DNA of 15,406 nucleotides, taken from assembly GCA_031267175.1 (NCBI GenBank), contig JAIRZP010000030.1:1-15406 (forward strand), given 5' to 3'. Position numbers and translations under genes: made by a program. The stretch is from Coriobacteriales bacterium (GTDB lineage Bacteria; Actinomycetota; Coriobacteriia; Coriobacteriales; UBA8131). This document shows positions 14,909-15,406 of the stretch, piece after piece. The notes beneath the pieces were generated by a model. That model was not told the DNA's origin and did not search any database. It was given only the letters and a program-made list of their open reading frames with translations. Positions within the stretch are counted from its first letter, which is position 1; each line of letters starts with the position of its first letter.

Positions 14909-14981
14909 GCATACCATTTCCCGTGTAAGCACGCACAGGAGGGGCGCCCAGGCGCCCCTCCTGTGCGTGTGTTGGGTATGC
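14909..14981 (+). terminator. Strong nested hairpin, probable terminator of the cluster
   Basis: A perfect 19-bp stem (14930-14948 with 14951-14969) encloses a two-base centre and begins 38 bases after the permease stop. Outside it, GCATACC (14909-14915) pairs with GGTATGC (14975-14981), giving a second 7-bp stem. There is no T run, so it may act in both directions or work with Rho, or be a very GC-rich terminator. Its strength and position mark the end of the operon. Confidence 0.75.
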
Positions 14982-15128
14982 ATCGGTTTCTTGCGGTTAG
15001 AGTTGGATAAGGTAGAGGTAGATGTTTTGCTTACCAGGAGAGCTCCCAGCAGGCCACATAGTTTCATCGAAATCGTGCTAAGATAATCACTACGTAATTG
15101 AAGATAAGTCGTTCTCAAGCGAGGAAAA
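14982..15128 (+). other. Spacer upstream of the BRO-domain gene with weak promoter signals
   Basis: This 147-base region has lower GC than the preceding genes. A -10-like GATAAT at 15082-15087 has no good -35 partner. GGTAGA is repeated in tandem at 15011-15022, and GGAG-AG-CTCC forms a small palindrome near 15038. A GAGG ribosome binding site (15121-15124) precedes the next start. Confidence 0.3.
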
Positions 15129-15406
15129 ATGGAAGATAAACTACAGTTATTTCAAAAGCAGCCTGTTCGTAGTGTTTGGGATGAGAACAACGAAAGGTGG
15201 TGGTTTTCGGTTTTGGATATTGTCGCTATCTTGACCGAACAACATGATTATAAAAAAACTCGCAATTACTGGAAATGGCTAAAAGGCAAGCTGTCCGGTG
15301 AGGGTAGCGAGTTGGTTAGCAATACTAACCAACTGAGATTGATGGCGGCGGATGGCAAAAGATATAGCACCGATGTGATGGATACGGAACAAATCCTACG
15401 TCTCGT
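15129..15406 (+). CDS. BRO-N domain protein (phage antirepressor-like), 3' end cut by window
   Basis: The frame starts at ATG 15129 after a GAGGAAAA ribosome binding site and stays open to the window end (92 codons). The translation has the BRO-N pattern: PVRSVWDENNERWWFSVLDI, then a conserved YWKWLKGKL (47-55), then NTNQLRLMAADGKRY. These domains are found in phage antirepressors and in stand-alone genes of gut bacteria, where they are thought to bind DNA or RNA. Base composition is clearly more AT-rich than the catabolic genes, and the codon choice differs (AAA, TTA, TTG), which suggests horizontal transfer. It follows the strong terminator and probably has no link to the pathway. Other possibilities are a virulence RhuM-like or DinD-like relative; the missing C-terminal domain would decide. 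Confidence 0.8.
   Translation, partial: MEDKLQLFQKQPVRSVWDENNERWWFSVLDIVAILTEQHDYKKTRNYWKWLKGKLSGEGSELVSNTNQLRLMAADGKRYSTDVMDTEQILRL

Noticed and set aside
1..15406. CRISPR arrays, tRNA or rRNA genes and insertion sequences
   Set aside because: No spaced repeat series, no tRNA-like cloverleaf with a T-loop signature, no rRNA segments and no transposase were seen.

Overview
The window is a high-GC, gene-dense bacterial segment carrying one large catabolic cluster. Twelve genes run left to right, many with stop/start overlaps (GTGA or ATGA), and a divergent regulator sits at the left edge. The gene content fits an anaerobic or facultative fermenter, because the cluster would make ATP from carbamoyl phosphate. 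The high GC, a TTG start and the gene style would suit a gut-type Coriobacteriia/Eggerthellaceae actinobacterium, but that placement is a guess; no rRNA or other marker is present.

Layout. 1-1044 (minus): a CdaR/PucR-family regulator, cut by the window edge. 1045-1283: divergent control region with a sigma70-type promoter facing right and a perfect inverted repeat. 1284-3541: a CoA-type module of a GNAT-like acetyltransferase, an SCP-2-type thiolase homologue that lacks the nucleophilic cysteine, and a DUF35 zinc-ribbon/OB-fold partner. 3554-7524: the three subunits of an AllFGH-type (oxamate) carbamoyltransferase in the order H-F-G. 7632-8432: a metal-dependent cyclase-family (kynurenine formamidase/isatin hydrolase-like) amidohydrolase. 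8537-12239: a three-subunit molybdenum hydroxylase (FAD, 2Fe-2S, molybdopterin). 12255-13193: carbamate kinase. 13194-13479: a 286-nt leader with a likely promoter of its own. 13480-14892: an NCS2 nucleobase permease with UraA/RutG-type substrate residues. 14909-14981: a strong terminator-like hairpin. 15129-15406: the start of a lower-GC BRO-N (phage antirepressor-like) gene, probably a different unit and possibly mobile DNA.

How the genes may work together (inference). The permease imports a uracil-like or other N-heterocycle. The molybdenum hydroxylase oxidises the ring. The cyclase-family hydrolase opens the cyclic imide to an N-carbamoyl (ureido) acid. The AllFGH-type enzyme phosphorolyses this to carbamoyl phosphate plus an amide acid, and carbamate kinase converts carbamoyl phosphate to ATP, ammonia and CO2. 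Two routes fit: uracil -> barbiturate -> ureidomalonate -> malonamate, or a hydantoin/parabanate-type ring -> oxalurate -> oxamate. The thiolase-like/DUF35/GNAT proteins may process the remaining carbon fragment. I know of no described pathway with this exact set, so it is the main candidate for a new system here.
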